From contig OZ007012.1 in the NCBI GenBank assembly GCA_963931435.1, positions 310,001 to 374,000 on the forward strand: 64,000 nucleotides of DNA. The letters run 5' to 3'. How positions within the stretch are numbered: the stretch's first letter is position 1; each line of letters opens with the position of its first letter. This document shows, one piece after another, positions 43,119-52,471 of the stretch. The position numbers were made by a program, and so were the translations under genes. The notes under the pieces were generated by a model that did no database searches, was not told the DNA's origin, and saw only the letters and a program-made list of their open reading frames with translations. The stretch is from Coprousia sp963931435. GTDB lineage: Bacteria; Actinomycetota; Coriobacteriia; Coriobacteriales; Coriobacteriaceae.

Positions 43119-44813
43119 ATGGCGTTCGGATCCGTGTTGACCATCGAGCAGGATGCGCCTGTGAAGCGCAAGGCGCGCGGTGCGTTCTTCACCCCTCCGG
43201 CGCTATGCGACCTCCTGTGTTCTTGGGCTATTCGTTCCGCTTCGGACAGGGTTTTGGAGCCTTCGACGGGCGAGGGGCAGTTTCTCGTCTCGGCGGCGAC
43301 GGCGCTTCGATCCCTCGCCCAGGGGACCGTGCCGAGCGCGGATCAGCTCTGCGGGTACGAGCTGCATGCTCCGAGCGCGGCCATCGCGCGCGAGCGCCTC
43401 GGCTCGCTTGGCTTCGCTGCCTGCATCAAGCAGGGCAGCTTCTTGGATGTTCCTGCGCAGCGTTCCTTCGATGCGGTGGTGGGCAATCCTCCCTATGTGC
43501 GGTTTCAGGCGCTCGGTGCGCATGAGCGAGCCTCGTATCGCGAGCTCATGCAACGGGAGGGCGTCGAGGCGAGCTCCCTTTCGTCGCTGTGGGCTCCGTT
43601 CGTCGTCCACGCCGCGCAGTTCCTCAAGCCGGGGGGAAGGCTCGCCCTCGTTCTTCCGGCAGAACTTTTGACGGTGAATTACGCCGCGCCGGTGCGCTCG
43701 TATCTGCTGCGCAGCTTCTCCTCCATCACCATCGAGACGTTCTACGGGCGCGTCTTCCCCGAGGTTCAGGAGGAGGTCGTCCTGCTCTTCGCCGATGGCT
43801 GCGGGCTCGGTTCCTCCCGTGAGATCTCGTGGCGCATGTGCGAGACGCTCGATGATCTGCGCGTGGCTCCGCTCAAACGCTTCGCGCCCCAGGTCATCGA
43901 TGGCCGTTGGTCGGCGGCGTTGGCACCCGATGCCGCCCGCGGTGCGCTGGAGCGTCTCGAGGATGCTGGCGATCTGGCGCCCCTCTCGAGGTGGGGGAGC
44001 GTCTCATTGGGGGCCGTGACGGGGGACAACGCTTTCTTTGCCCTTTCCGAGGAGGAACGCGTGGAGCGGGGTATCCCTCTCGATGGCGTGATCCCCCTGT
44101 GCCCCTCAGGGTCGAAGCATCTGCTCGCGTTCTCGATCGATTACGAGCTGGCCGCCTCATGGCGCGCACGGGGCATGAGGACATGGCTCTTTCATCCCCA
44201 GGGCGCCGTGCTCGATGAGCTCTCGCCGGCGTCACGGGCGTATGTGGAGCTTGGGTTGCAGCGGGGCGTGGCGGATCGCTACAAGTGCCGCACCCGCTCG
44301 CCGTGGTGGCGGGTCCCCTTGGGCAAGGTGCCCGATGCCTTCTTCACCTACATGAACGCGTTCGCGCCGCGTCTGTGCGCGAACAGCACGGGGCTGGTCA
44401 ACCTCAACTCGGTGCACGGCATATCCTTCCATGGGGAGCTGCGCGAGCTGGGCATGCGCTATCTGCCGCTTGCCGCTTGGAACTCCGCGACGCTGCTCTC
44501 CGCGGAGTTGGAGGGCCGTGCTTACGGGGGCGGCGTCCTCAAGTTGGAGCCGCGCGAGGCGGCACGCCTGCTGCTTCCCAGCCCGCAGAAGCTCGACGCC
44601 TTGCGCCCCGCATTGGACGGCATCTTGGAGGAGGCGTCGCAGCTCTTGCGGGAGCGGCGATTCGACGCATTGGTGCGCTTGGTCGATACCGTCGTGCTCG
44701 CCCGGGGATTCGATCTGGACGAGCGGGAGATGGCGGCGCTTCGCGAAGCGCATGGGTGCCTGCGCAGCCGTCGCGTGGCGCGGGCGAAGGGGGTCGACGA
44801 TGCCGGCCGATAA
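43119..44813 (+). CDS. Type II N6-adenine DNA methyltransferase
   Basis: The 564-residue enzyme has the order motif X (GAFFTPP, residues 21-27), motif I (LEPSTGEGQFL, about 46-56) and motif IV NPPY (Asn123-Tyr126), the gamma-class layout of M.TaqI and Eco57I-type methyltransferases that transfer a methyl group from S-adenosylmethionine to adenine N6. The C-terminal 300 residues should hold the target-recognition domain. It overlaps the next gene by 14 bases. Its role is to protect host sites from the partner nuclease. The recognition sequence cannot be read from the protein. Confidence 0.92.
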   Translation: MAFGSVLTIEQDAPVKRKARGAFFTPPALCDLLCSWAIRSASDRVLEPSTGEGQFLVSAATALRSLAQGTVPSADQLCGYELHAPSAAIARERLGSLGFAACIKQGSFLDVPAQRSFDAVVGNPPYVRFQALGAHERASYRELMQREGVEASSLSSLWAPFVVHAAQFLKPGGRLALVLPAELLTVNYAAPVRSYLLRSFSSITIETFYGRVFPEVQEEVVLLFADGCGLGSSREISWRMCETLDDLRVAPLKRFAPQVIDGRWSAALAPDAARGALERLEDAGDLAPLSRWGSVSLGAVTGDNAFFALSEEERVERGIPLDGVIPLCPSGSKHLLAFSIDYELAASWRARGMRTWLFHPQGAVLDELSPASRAYVELGLQRGVADRYKCRTRSPWWRVPLGKVPDAFFTYMNAFAPRLCANSTGLVNLNSVHGISFHGELRELGMRYLPLAAWNSATLLSAELEGRAYGGGVLKLEPREAARLLLPSPQKLDALRPALDGILEEASQLLRERRFDALVRLVDTVVLARGFDLDEREMAALREAHGCLRSRRVARAKGVDDAGR

Positions 44814-45624
44814 GTACGCGATCTTCGATGAGGCGGTGCGCGCATATCGCGAGGGCCCTGGCAGGACGTTCTGGAGCGATCGCCATCGCATCGATGCGCT
44901 GCTCGCACTGGAGCGCTTCATCGCCATCGCGGCGTCTACGGGGAAGGCGGCGCAGAGCGGAAGCGTCGCGAGCGCGGTGGATATCTGGATAGCCGAGGAG
45001 CTGCGCGCCGCCGGCTTCCCCGAGGACTACACCTGGCCTCGAGCGGGGGCTCCGCGTGTCATCGATCCAGCGGTGCTGGAGTTCATTGATAAGTTGCCCG
45101 GACGCATCAGGGGCGAGGTCGCGGCGATGGTGGACCGCCGCGCCGGATCAACCAACGTGTTCGTCATGGGCGACGCGTTTCCCAAGCAGGTTGACGTCGG
45201 CGTCGCGGCGCCATGGCCCAATGGTCCGGAGATCCTCATCTCCACCAAAACGATGAGCGGATCGTTCGGCAAAAACATAGCCAACCGCTTCGAGGAATCC
45301 TATGGCGATGCACGCAACTTGAGGAGTCGCTATCCCAAGGCGGCGATAGGCTTCTTCTATCTCGTCCATGCGGACATATTGGAAGAGCAGGCGTCGTTCG
45401 CCAAGCTCACCGCCTCACTGGAAAAGCTCCAAGCAGGTAGCGAGATCTACGATGCGGTGGCGCTTATCGTGGCGGATTGGAGTGAGGAGGGCGCGTCCCT
45501 CTACCAGATGGGTCCCAAAACGCTTGATCCCGCCCGGTTCTTCGATCGCATCATCGACAAAGCCCTGCTCAACTCCGCACCGACGGCCTATGCGGAGATG
45601 AAGGAACGTCGCTTCCGCATCTAA
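44800..45624 (+). CDS. Putative type II restriction endonuclease partner
   Basis: The 274-residue protein starts inside the 3' end of the methyltransferase gene, the usual coupling in R-M pairs. No strong family is recognised by eye, but PKQVDVGV (Asp132), GPEILISTK (Glu144, Lys150) has the Asp-x(11)-Glu-x(5)-Lys spacing of a PD-(D/E)xK nuclease core. A XamI-like family is one possibility. It would cut unmethylated DNA at the site protected by the methyltransferase. No third gene (controller protein) is present. Confidence 0.75.
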   Translation: MPADKYAIFDEAVRAYREGPGRTFWSDRHRIDALLALERFIAIAASTGKAAQSGSVASAVDIWIAEELRAAGFPEDYTWPRAGAPRVIDPAVLEFIDKLPGRIRGEVAAMVDRRAGSTNVFVMGDAFPKQVDVGVAAPWPNGPEILISTKTMSGSFGKNIANRFEESYGDARNLRSRYPKAAIGFFYLVHADILEEQASFAKLTASLEKLQAGSEIYDAVALIVADWSEEGASLYQMGPKTLDPARFFDRIIDKALLNSAPTAYAEMKERRFRI

Positions 45625-45650
45625 CCTCCTGCTTGCGGCAGAACCGTCGT

Positions 45651-45688
45651 CCCGCCGTGCGACGGGGTCGGATCTGTCGTACGGCGGG
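45651..45688. terminator. Hairpin between the convergent nuclease and MBL genes
   Basis: CCCGCCGTGCGAC (45651-45663) pairs with GTCGTACGGCGGG (45676-45688) over 13 bp with one G-T wobble and a 12-base loop. It lies between convergent genes and may stop both, but no T tract follows on either strand. Confidence 0.5.
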
Positions 45689-45763
45689 GATGCCGGGTGG
45701 AAGCGTCGCGCGCCAGGCGGAGATGCTGCGCGCAAAGTGGAGGCGCGGCGCGGGTTGCAGCCG

Positions 45764-46609
45764 TTAGAGGTGCGCGGCGTCGATGACGAGGGCGGGGGTT
45801 GCGGCCATGTTCTGCGGATCGAACGTGGTGCCCTGCGCGCAGCAGATGCGCACCTCGGTACCCGCCGGCGCCAAGAGCGAGGTGAACGGGGTGCCGTGCT
45901 CCCAGTCGACGTGCTCGGCCACGTCGATGTAGGCGTCGATCACGCCGGCATCGAAGACCTCCGCCGGATGGCTCTGCACCAGGCGGTCGACGGGCAGGGT
46001 CTTGATCTTGCGGAGCGTCCCGATGTAGGTCGCCAGCGGCTGCGACTCGGGCAGGAACAGCCAGACGAACCCGTTGGCTGCATCGCCGCAGAACAGCACG
46101 CGCTCCTCGCGCCAGATGAAGCCGATGCTGCCGGCGGTGTGCCCGGGCAGCTCGACCACCTCGATGGTCTTCCCTCCGAGATCGATCACGGCGCCCTCCT
46201 CAACGGGCGCGGTCCGGCCGCCTCCGCCCGCCGCGTAGGCGTCCACGTCGAATCCCTCGGGCAGCGCGGCGTCGGGTCTCAGCATGCCGGCGAGCGCCCC
46301 GCGCCGCGTCTCGGGGCCGGTGTGCTCGGCGAGGAGCGCCATATCGCGCGGATGGATGAGGATCTCTTGGTCGAACAGGCAGTTCCCGCAGGCATGGTCC
46401 ACGTGCCCATGGGTGTTGGCGATCGTGAGCGGCTTGTCGGTGAGCGCGGCGACCGCTCCGGGCAGGTCGCCGATGCCGTAACCGGTGTCGATCAGCAGCG
46501 CGCGATCATCGCCCACCAGAAGATCGCAGTGCACGTTCTCCACCGGGCTGAAGATGCGCCAGGCGCCCGGCGCCCATTCGGTGGTCGTGAAGTAGGGTTG
46601 TTTTGCCAT
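45764..46609 (-). CDS. MBL-fold metallo-hydrolase
   Basis: The 281-residue protein has the metallo-beta-lactamase motif THGHVDHACG (HxHxDH), then ELPGHTAGSIGF, LFCGDAANG and a final His in VQSHPAEV, which together bind two metal ions. The fold covers glyoxalase II, lactonases, phosphodiesterases and others, and nothing here identifies the substrate. No signal peptide is present. It reads towards the restriction gene and away from aspS, with AAAGGAAGCC just before its ATG. Confidence 0.88.
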   Translation of the reverse strand: MAKQPYFTTTEWAPGAWRIFSPVENVHCDLLVGDDRALLIDTGYGIGDLPGAVAALTDKPLTIANTHGHVDHACGNCLFDQEILIHPRDMALLAEHTGPETRRGALAGMLRPDAALPEGFDVDAYAAGGGGRTAPVEEGAVIDLGGKTIEVVELPGHTAGSIGFIWREERVLFCGDAANGFVWLFLPESQPLATYIGTLRKIKTLPVDRLVQSHPAEVFDAGVIDAYIDVAEHVDWEHGTPFTSLLAPAGTEVRICCAQGTTFDPQNMAATPALVIDAAHL

Positions 46610-47047
46610 GGGGGCTTCCTTTCCGCTCGCTTTCTATGGTGCTGCCGGTGCTCGGAGGCATGGGCTCCGAAGAGCGGCGCCTTCATTATGGAGCGACCTT
46701 GCCCATCCTGTCGTCTCGGGCGCCGCGCCGATCGGCCGGCGGCGCGGGACGGATGGCGCATCGGTCGGCCGCGGCGTGGTCGGGAGGGGCGCCGCGTGGC
46801 CTTCTTCGCCTCGCCGTGCCAGTGCGCCTCTGCCGTTCCGTGTTTGCTGCCAGTTTGTAAAGACTGGCGGGAGGGGGGTGTTCGCACGGGCTCCGGTTGG
46901 GGGTTTCCGCTATCCTAGATGGGCTGCCGCGCGCCGCCACGCGCCCACGGCGGCCATGCTGGCCCGCGCCGTCTACACGGGCTGGCGCTCTGTATACACC
47001 CACCGCCCGTACCGACACGGGGCGGCGACAGATGCGAGGAGGATATC

Positions 47048-48844
47048 GTGGCTGAGACCCATGCCGCCAACCCGGCGGACATCCATTCCCTACATACTCA
47101 TACGGCCGGCGAGCTGCGCGCCGCCAACATCGGCGAGGAGGTCACCCTCACTGGTTGGGTGTGGCGTCGCCGCGACCATGGCGGTCTCATCTTCTGCGAC
47201 CTGCGCGACCGCACGGGCGTGACGCAGTGTACCTTCGACCCTGAGCACGCGGCGGGCGGCGCGTTCCATATCGCCGAGACCATGCGCCCTGAGTGGCCGA
47301 TCCTCGTGCACGGCACCGTGATCGCGCGCGACGCCGATACGGTGAACCCCAACCTGCCCACCGGCGAGATCGAGGTGCTCGCCGACCGCGTCGAGGTGCT
47401 CAACCGCTCCAAGACCCCGCCCTTCCAGATCGAGGACGGCATCGAGACGGCCGAGGACACGCGCCTCAAGTACCGCTACCTCGACATCCGCCGTCCGGAG
47501 ATGATGGAGCGCCTGAAGCTCCGCTCCGACTTCACCTTCGCCATCCGCACCGCGCTCCACGACCGCGCCTTCATGGAGGTCGAGACGCCGGCGCTCTTCA
47601 AGTCCACCCCCGAGGGTGCGCGCGACTTCATCGTCCCCTCGCGTCTGCAGCCGGGCAGCTTCTACGCCTTGCCGCAGAGCCCGCAGCTCCTGAAGCAGCT
47701 CCTCATGGTGGGCGGCGTCGAGCGCTACTACCAGGTGGCCAAGTGCTTCCGCGACGAGGACCTGCGCGCCGACCGCCAGCCCGAGTTCACGCAGGTGGAC
47801 ATCGAGATGAGCTTCGTCGACCAGGACGACGTCATGGGCGCGCTCGAGGACGTGCTCTCCGACGCCTTCGCCCGCGTGGGCGTTGAGATGCCCACGCCGC
47901 TGCGCCGCATCTCCTATTGGGACGCCATGGACACCTACGGCTCCGACAAGCCCGACACGCGCTACGGCATGCACCTCGTCGACCTCACCGATGTCTTCAA
48001 GAGCTCTGCGTTCAAGGTGTTCTCCAGCGCCGCCAGCACCGAGGGTCACGTGGTCAAGGCCCTCAACGCCAAGGGCGCGGGCACCTGGCCGCGCGCTCAG
48101 ATCGACAAGCTCGGCAAGGTGGCCGAGACGTTCGGCGCCAAGGGTCTCGCCTGGATCGCCTTCCGCGAGGACGGCTCCATCAACTCGCCGATCGTCAAGT
48201 TCTTCTCCGACGAGGAGATGGCCGAGCTGCGCCGCCGCTGCGACGTGGAGCCGGGCGACCTCGTGATGTTCGCCGCCGGCCCGCGTCTCGCCTCCGACGA
48301 GATCCTGGGCGGCATGCGCTCGCACATGGCCGACGCGCTCGAGGTCCCGCGCGAGGGCCACGACTTCCTGTGGGTCGTGGACTTCCCGCTCTTCCACTGG
48401 GACGATGAGGCCAAGCGCTACGAGGCCGAGCACCAGCCCTTCACCCAGCCGCATCTCGACCAGATCGACCTTCTGGAGACGGACCCGCTCGCCATGGGCA
48501 GCTGCACCTACGACTTCGTCATGGACGGTTTCGAGGCGGGCGGCGGCGGCATGCGCATCCACGATGCCGCGCTGCAGCTCAAGATGCTCGAGTTCATGGG
48601 ATTCACCGAGGAGCGCGCCCGTGCGCAGTTCGGCTTCCTCATGGACGCGCTCGAGTTCGGTGCGCCCCCGATGGGCGGCTTTGCCCTCGGCCTCGACCGC
48701 GTGTGCATGCTGCTCGCTGGTTGCGACTCGATCCGCGACGTCATGGCCTTCCCCAAGACGTCGAGCGGCTCCGACCTCATGAGCGCCGCCCCGAGCGAGG
48801 TCTCGATGGGCCAGCTCAAGGAGGTCGGCCTGCGCCTGATGTAG
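47048..48844 (+). CDS. aspS: Aspartyl-tRNA synthetase
   Basis: The GTG at 47048 follows GAGGAGGATATC by the proper distance, giving 598 residues. It charges tRNA-Asp. An N-terminal OB-fold anticodon domain (LTGWVWRRRDHGGLIFCDLRDRTG, in parts) is followed by the class II core with FMEVETPALFKSTPEGARDF, QSPQLLKQLLM, the bacterial GAD insertion (residues about 290-410) and motif 3 GLDRVCMLL. Whether it is discriminating (Asp only) or also forms Asp-tRNA-Asn depends on GatCAB, which is not in the window. An upstream in-frame extension to 46919 has no ribosome site and was not used. Confidence 0.97.
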   Translation: MAETHAANPADIHSLHTHTAGELRAANIGEEVTLTGWVWRRRDHGGLIFCDLRDRTGVTQCTFDPEHAAGGAFHIAETMRPEWPILVHGTVIARDADTVNPNLPTGEIEVLADRVEVLNRSKTPPFQIEDGIETAEDTRLKYRYLDIRRPEMMERLKLRSDFTFAIRTALHDRAFMEVETPALFKSTPEGARDFIVPSRLQPGSFYALPQSPQLLKQLLMVGGVERYYQVAKCFRDEDLRADRQPEFTQVDIEMSFVDQDDVMGALEDVLSDAFARVGVEMPTPLRRISYWDAMDTYGSDKPDTRYGMHLVDLTDVFKSSAFKVFSSAASTEGHVVKALNAKGAGTWPRAQIDKLGKVAETFGAKGLAWIAFREDGSINSPIVKFFSDEEMAELRRRCDVEPGDLVMFAAGPRLASDEILGGMRSHMADALEVPREGHDFLWVVDFPLFHWDDEAKRYEAEHQPFTQPHLDQIDLLETDPLAMGSCTYDFVMDGFEAGGGGMRIHDAALQLKMLEFMGFTEERARAQFGFLMDALEFGAPPMGGFALGLDRVCMLLAGCDSIRDVMAFPKTSSGSDLMSAAPSEVSMGQLKEVGLRLM

Positions 48845-48885
48845 CGGGAGCGGCTGGTCCGGCAGACGCGGTCCCATCTTTTTTG

Positions 48886-48948
48886 GAGGCCCCGATGGTT
48901 CTCGGTTGCGCGCGATGCGCGGCCGTGTGCCCCCGGGGCCTCTTTGCG
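48886..48948 (+). terminator. Terminator after aspS
   Basis: GAGGCCCCG (48886-48894) pairs with CGGGGCCTC (48934-48942), followed by TTTGCGTTT. The 39-base loop is itself GC-rich. The rest of the 338-base gap before the HPr gene contains no gene and no clear promoter. Confidence 0.7.
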
Positions 48949-49182
48949 TTTGCGGGGTCGAGTGCTGCGTCGGGCGGCGGCCCCGGCGCGCGATGCGCGG
49001 GCCGGGGTGCTGCCGGGGGAGGGGTTCTTGTTTGCGTCCACGTTCGGCGGCGAACTCGACCGCCGGGCGAGCCGCGCCGCGCCCCCCGGCACCCTGAGCT
49101 AACATATTCCATGTTGCGTGGTGCCGCCGATGCGGCGCGGCGGTTCTCAGGATGTTGCGAGCATGGCAGGGGTGTGGGGGAT

Positions 49183-49440
49183 ATGATCGCTTTCCATCAT
49201 GTGGTGGCTTCGGCACAGGGGCTGCATGCTCGCCCGGTCGCGCTCATCTGCCGCTGCGCGCTCGACCATGCGAGCAAGATCGAGCTCGTATGCCGCGGCA
49301 AATCCGCCCTCGGCACCGACATGATCGCGCTCATGGGCCTCAACGCGTGCAAGGGCGACGATATCGAGCTCCGTATCGAGGGGCCGGATGAGCAGGAGAC
49401 CGCTGACGCCCTGCGCGCCGTGCTGCAGGAGAGTCTCTAG
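49183..49440 (+). CDS. HPr-family phosphocarrier protein with Asp at position 46
   Basis: The 85-residue protein has the HPr active site QGLHARPVALI with His15, the residue phosphorylated by enzyme I. HPr passes phosphate to EIIA proteins such as the one at 30473. In most low-GC Gram-positives position 46 is Ser and is phosphorylated by HPr kinase in catabolite control; here the aligned region reads SALGTDMIALMG with Asp46. It could be the general HPr of this organism or a specialised paralogue. The gene is isolated, with no ptsI beside it. Confidence 0.85.
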   Translation: MIAFHHVVASAQGLHARPVALICRCALDHASKIELVCRGKSALGTDMIALMGLNACKGDDIELRIEGPDEQETADALRAVLQESL

Positions 49441-49502
49441 GGGCACCAACCGAGGGCTTCGGCGCCCGCGCATGCGATGCTCGTGCTCCAATAGGGGGTT
49501 AC

Positions 49503-49529
49503 TTGACAGCGTTCCCTTCATCATATAGT
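49503..49529 (+). promoter_or_regulatory. Promoter upstream of the YitT gene
   Basis: TTGACA (49503-49508) is a perfect -35 element; TATAGT lies at 49524-49529, a spacing of 15, shorter than ideal. Downstream, GTCTGAAATCGGAC forms a small palindrome around 49528-49541. The gene start is about 85 bases further. Confidence 0.5.
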
Positions 49530-49614
49530 CTGAAATCGGACCAAATAGGGACGTGGAGTACAGAAGAGGACCTCTCGAAAACGTCCCAGGACACATCCCA
49601 GGAGGATTGATACC

Positions 49615-50289
49615 ATGCCCGCATCTGAGGGCTTCCGCGTGCCGGCGCTGTTCAATCGCGCCCGGCAGCGCATCGTGACGCGTCGCAACCTGCGCCGGCT
49701 CTGCCTCATCGCGCTCGGCGCCGCCATCCTGACCTTCGGCATCCACAACATCCATCAGGTCACCGGCATCACCGAGGGCGGCATCATCGGCGGCATGCTC
49801 TTGCTCAACCACTGGTTCGGCGTTCCGTCCTCGGCCGGCACCTTCGTGCTCGACGCGCTGTGCTACCTGATGGCGTTGCGGTATCTGGGATGGCGCTTCC
49901 TGGTGTGGTCGGCGGTGTCGACGATGTGCGCAAGCGCCTTCTACGCGCTCTGGGACCAGCTGCCCTACCTGCTGCCCGATCTTTCCAGCGTCCCGCTGGT
50001 GGCGGCGCTCGCGGGCGGCTGCTTCGTGGGCGTGGGCTGCGGCCTCATCGTGCGCCAGGGAGGTTCCTCGGGAGGGGACGACGCGCTCGCGCTTGTCATC
50101 TCCCGCGTGACGGGCATGCGCCTGGGAAAGTGCTACCTCGCGACGGACCTGACCGTCCTCGTGCTCTCGCTCTCCTATATCCCGCTGGTCAAGATCGCCT
50201 GCTCCCTGGTGACCGTCATGCTCTCCTCCGCGCTCATCGACCTGGTCGTGACGGCGGGGCGCAGACCCGAGGAGGGCGTGGTGCGCTAG
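49615..50289 (+). CDS. YitT family (DUF161) membrane protein
   Basis: The 224-residue protein has five to six hydrophobic segments from about residue 28, with ITEGGIIGGMLLLNHWFG near the first and GGSSGGDDALALVISRVTG later, which are the YitT-family signatures. Family members are polytopic membrane proteins of unknown transport function. An internal GAGGA site and ATG at 49615 are well placed. The C-terminal DUF2179 domain of longer family members is absent, so this is a short form. Its stop codon overlaps the end of a broken regulator gene on the other strand. Confidence 0.82.
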   Translation: MPASEGFRVPALFNRARQRIVTRRNLRRLCLIALGAAILTFGIHNIHQVTGITEGGIIGGMLLLNHWFGVPSSAGTFVLDALCYLMALRYLGWRFLVWSAVSTMCASAFYALWDQLPYLLPDLSSVPLVAALAGGCFVGVGCGLIVRQGGSSGGDDALALVISRVTGMRLGKCYLATDLTVLVLSLSYIPLVKIACSLVTVMLSSALIDLVVTAGRRPEEGVVR

Positions 50290-50456
50290 GCGAGCACGAT
50301 GTTGTGCAGCGTGTAGCGGTCGCCCACGTTGCGCGAGATGGAGTACTCGAACGGTTCGCTGTTGTCCAGGTAGCCGACCTGCTCGAATTCCAGAAGGGGC
50401 GCACCGGGCCGCGTCTCCAGCTGCTCGGCCTCCTCGTCCGTGATGAAGGAGATGGG
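50286..50456 (-). pseudogene. 3' fragment of a GntR/UTRA regulator gene
   Basis: On the minus strand the frame reads PISFITDEEAEQLETRPGAP, LLEFEQVGYLDNSEPFEYSI and RNVGDRYTLHNIVLA, then a stop. This is the C-terminal end of a UTRA domain. The frame runs directly into the glycosidase fragment with no N-terminal half (winged helix) anywhere nearby, so about 180 residues are missing. It is the remains of the regulator that once faced the beta-glucoside genes. Confidence 0.82.
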
Positions 50457-51405
50457 CCTCGACAGCTACCGCACCTCGATCCAATGGAGCCGCCTGCTCG
50501 ATGAGAACGGCGAGATCAACCCCGAGGGCGCCGTGTGGTACCCGCATCACCACAGCTTCCAGGAGGCCTGCACCACCCAGTACAACATCTCGATCGCGCA
50601 CGCGCTCGCCGTGGCGGCCTATCGTCGCGCGGTGGCCGAGGGCAGCATGCTCCCCGACGCGCGCATCGGCATGATCTGCAACTTCAGCCCCTCCTACACC
50701 AAGGAGGATCCGAGCGAGGCCGATCTCGAGGCCCTGCGCATGAACGAAGGCCTCACCAACCGCTGGTGGCTCGACCTGGTGACCAAGGGCGAGCTCCCCT
50801 CCGACGTCATCGCGACCCTGACCCGGGACCTGGGCATCACGCTGCCCGTGCGTCCGGGGGATGACGCCGTGCTCAAGGAGGCGGTGGTGGATTGGATCGG
50901 CTGCAACTACTACCAGCCGAGCCGCGTCCAGGCGCCGTCCGCGTCGCATGACGAGTGGGGCAACCCGCTGTTCGCCGAGCCCTACATCTGGCCCGATCGC
51001 GTCATGAACGAGTCTCGCGGCTGGGAGATCTACCCCAAGGGCATCTACGACTTCGGCATGAAGTGCAAGGCCGAGTACCCCGATCTGGAGTGGTTCGTCT
51101 CCGAGAACGGCATCGGCATCGAGCGCGAGTACCTCAACAAGGATCCCGAGACCCAGCAGGTCCAGGACGATTACCGCATCGATTTCGTGCGCGATCACCT
51201 CACGTGGGTCGCACGCGCCGTGGCCGAGGGCGCGCGGTGCCGGGGCTACCACTACTGGGGCCTCATCGACAACTGGAGCTGGGCGAACGCGTTCAAGAAC
51301 CGCTACGGCTTCATCGAGGTCGACCTGATGGAGAACTACGAGCGCCGGCCCAAGAAGTCCGCCGCATGGCTCAAGCAGGTCGCTACGAGCCACGTGGTGG
51401 CGTGA
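50440..51405 (+). pseudogene. Truncated and internally deleted GH1 6-phospho-beta-glucosidase
   Basis: The frame begins at MKEMGLDSYRTSIQWSRLL, which in intact enzymes is about residue 70, so the N-terminus is missing. After ENGEINPEGAVWY the sequence jumps to HSFQEACTTQYNISIAHALA; in complete family members the stretch between them carries the TFNEP acid/base glutamate, which is therefore absent. The second half is intact, with the nucleophile region VSENGIG and YHYWGLIDNWSW. About 321 of some 470 residues remain. The enzyme cannot be active. The regulator fragment overlaps its start and the celB fragment follows. Confidence 0.88.
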
Positions 51406-51428
51406 GCCGCGGCAAGATCCGGGCACGT

Positions 51429-51453
51429 CAGCCGTATGCGGGGCGCACGGCTG
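51429..51453 (+). terminator. Small hairpin after the glycosidase fragment
   Basis: CAGCCGT (51429-51435) pairs with ACGGCTG (51447-51453), followed by TGCTTAT. It is a weak terminator candidate within the decayed locus. Confidence 0.4.
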
Positions 51454-51489
51454 TGCTTATAACAATGGCCAGATGAACGTTAGGATTAA

Positions 51490-52314
51490 TCATGGCTCAA
51501 GATCAACCTGGGCGACGAGGTCCCGCAGGCGGTCTCCGATTCGTTCAACGTCATGATCCCGATGCTGCTCACGCTCTCGATCTTCGGCATCATCGCCGCC
51601 GTGCTGGCCGTGGTCTTCCAGATCGACCTCATGACCATCATCTCCACGTTCATCTCCACCCCGCTCAAGGGCATCATGAACGCGGGCCCGTGGGCGGTCG
51701 TGATCATCTACACGCTCGCCAACCCCCTGTTCTGCCTGGGCGTCCACCAGTCCACCATCTCGGGCGTTCTGGCCGAGCCCATCCTCACCATGCTCATCGT
51801 GGACAACATGGCGACCTTCGCCGCCGGTCAGCCCATCCCGGCCGACCACTACATGAACATGCAGATCATCAACTCATTCGCCCTCATCGGCGGCTCGGGC
51901 TGCACGCTCATGCTCCTGCTGGACACCTTCCTGTTCTCCAAGAGCAAGACCAGCCGCACCGTGGCCAAGCTCGCCATCGTGCCCGGCCTGTTCAACATCA
52001 ACGAGCCCGTGATCTACGGCTACCCGATCGTCTACAACCTCCCGCTCATCATCCCGTTCGTGATCGTGCCCGACATCTTCATCGCCGCGACCTACGGCCT
52101 CACGTGCGCCGGCATCATCGATCCGTGCGTGGCGCAGGTGCCCTGGACCACGCCCCCGGTGATCTCCGCGCTGCTGGCGACCGGCATGGACTGGCGCGCC
52201 GCAATCTGGCAGGTCATCGAGATCGCCCTCGGCATGGCCATCTACCTGCCCTTTATGCGCATCTCCGAGCGTGCCCAGTCCAAGCAGGCCGAGCTGGCGG
52301 AGGCCGAGGAGTAA
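51490..52314 (+). pseudogene. celB: N-terminally truncated cellobiose PTS EIIC (CelB) gene
   Basis: From just after an in-frame stop at 51487 the frame reads WLKINLGDEVPQAVSDSFNV, then IPMLLTLSIFGIIAAVLAVV, the middle of CelB-type lactose/cellobiose EIIC proteins, and continues with GPWAVVIIYTLANPLFCLGVH, FNINEPVIYGYPIVYNLPLI and several hydrophobic segments to the C-terminus. About 270 of 430-450 residues remain, so the first six or so helices are gone. An ATG at 51553 could start a 253-residue product, but it would lack the sugar-binding N-terminal half. EIIA and EIIB for cellobiose are absent. Confidence 0.85.
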
Positions 52315-52471
52315 CCGGTACGCCCATGATGCGGATCTAAAGCGACCCCTTTGCAAAGCGGGTGCCCGGTCGCTGGAGCGCCGGGCGCCCGCGCCTGTAT
52401 ATGAAGAGCAAGACGTCGCGGGCCGCTCTGGGAGGCGGTCCCCGTGCGGCGGCACGTTGATCGGAGGCATT

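Noticed and set aside
46919..47047. N-terminal extension of aspS
   Set aside because: In-frame codons continue upstream, but there is no ribosome site there, and GAGGAGG precedes the GTG at 47048.
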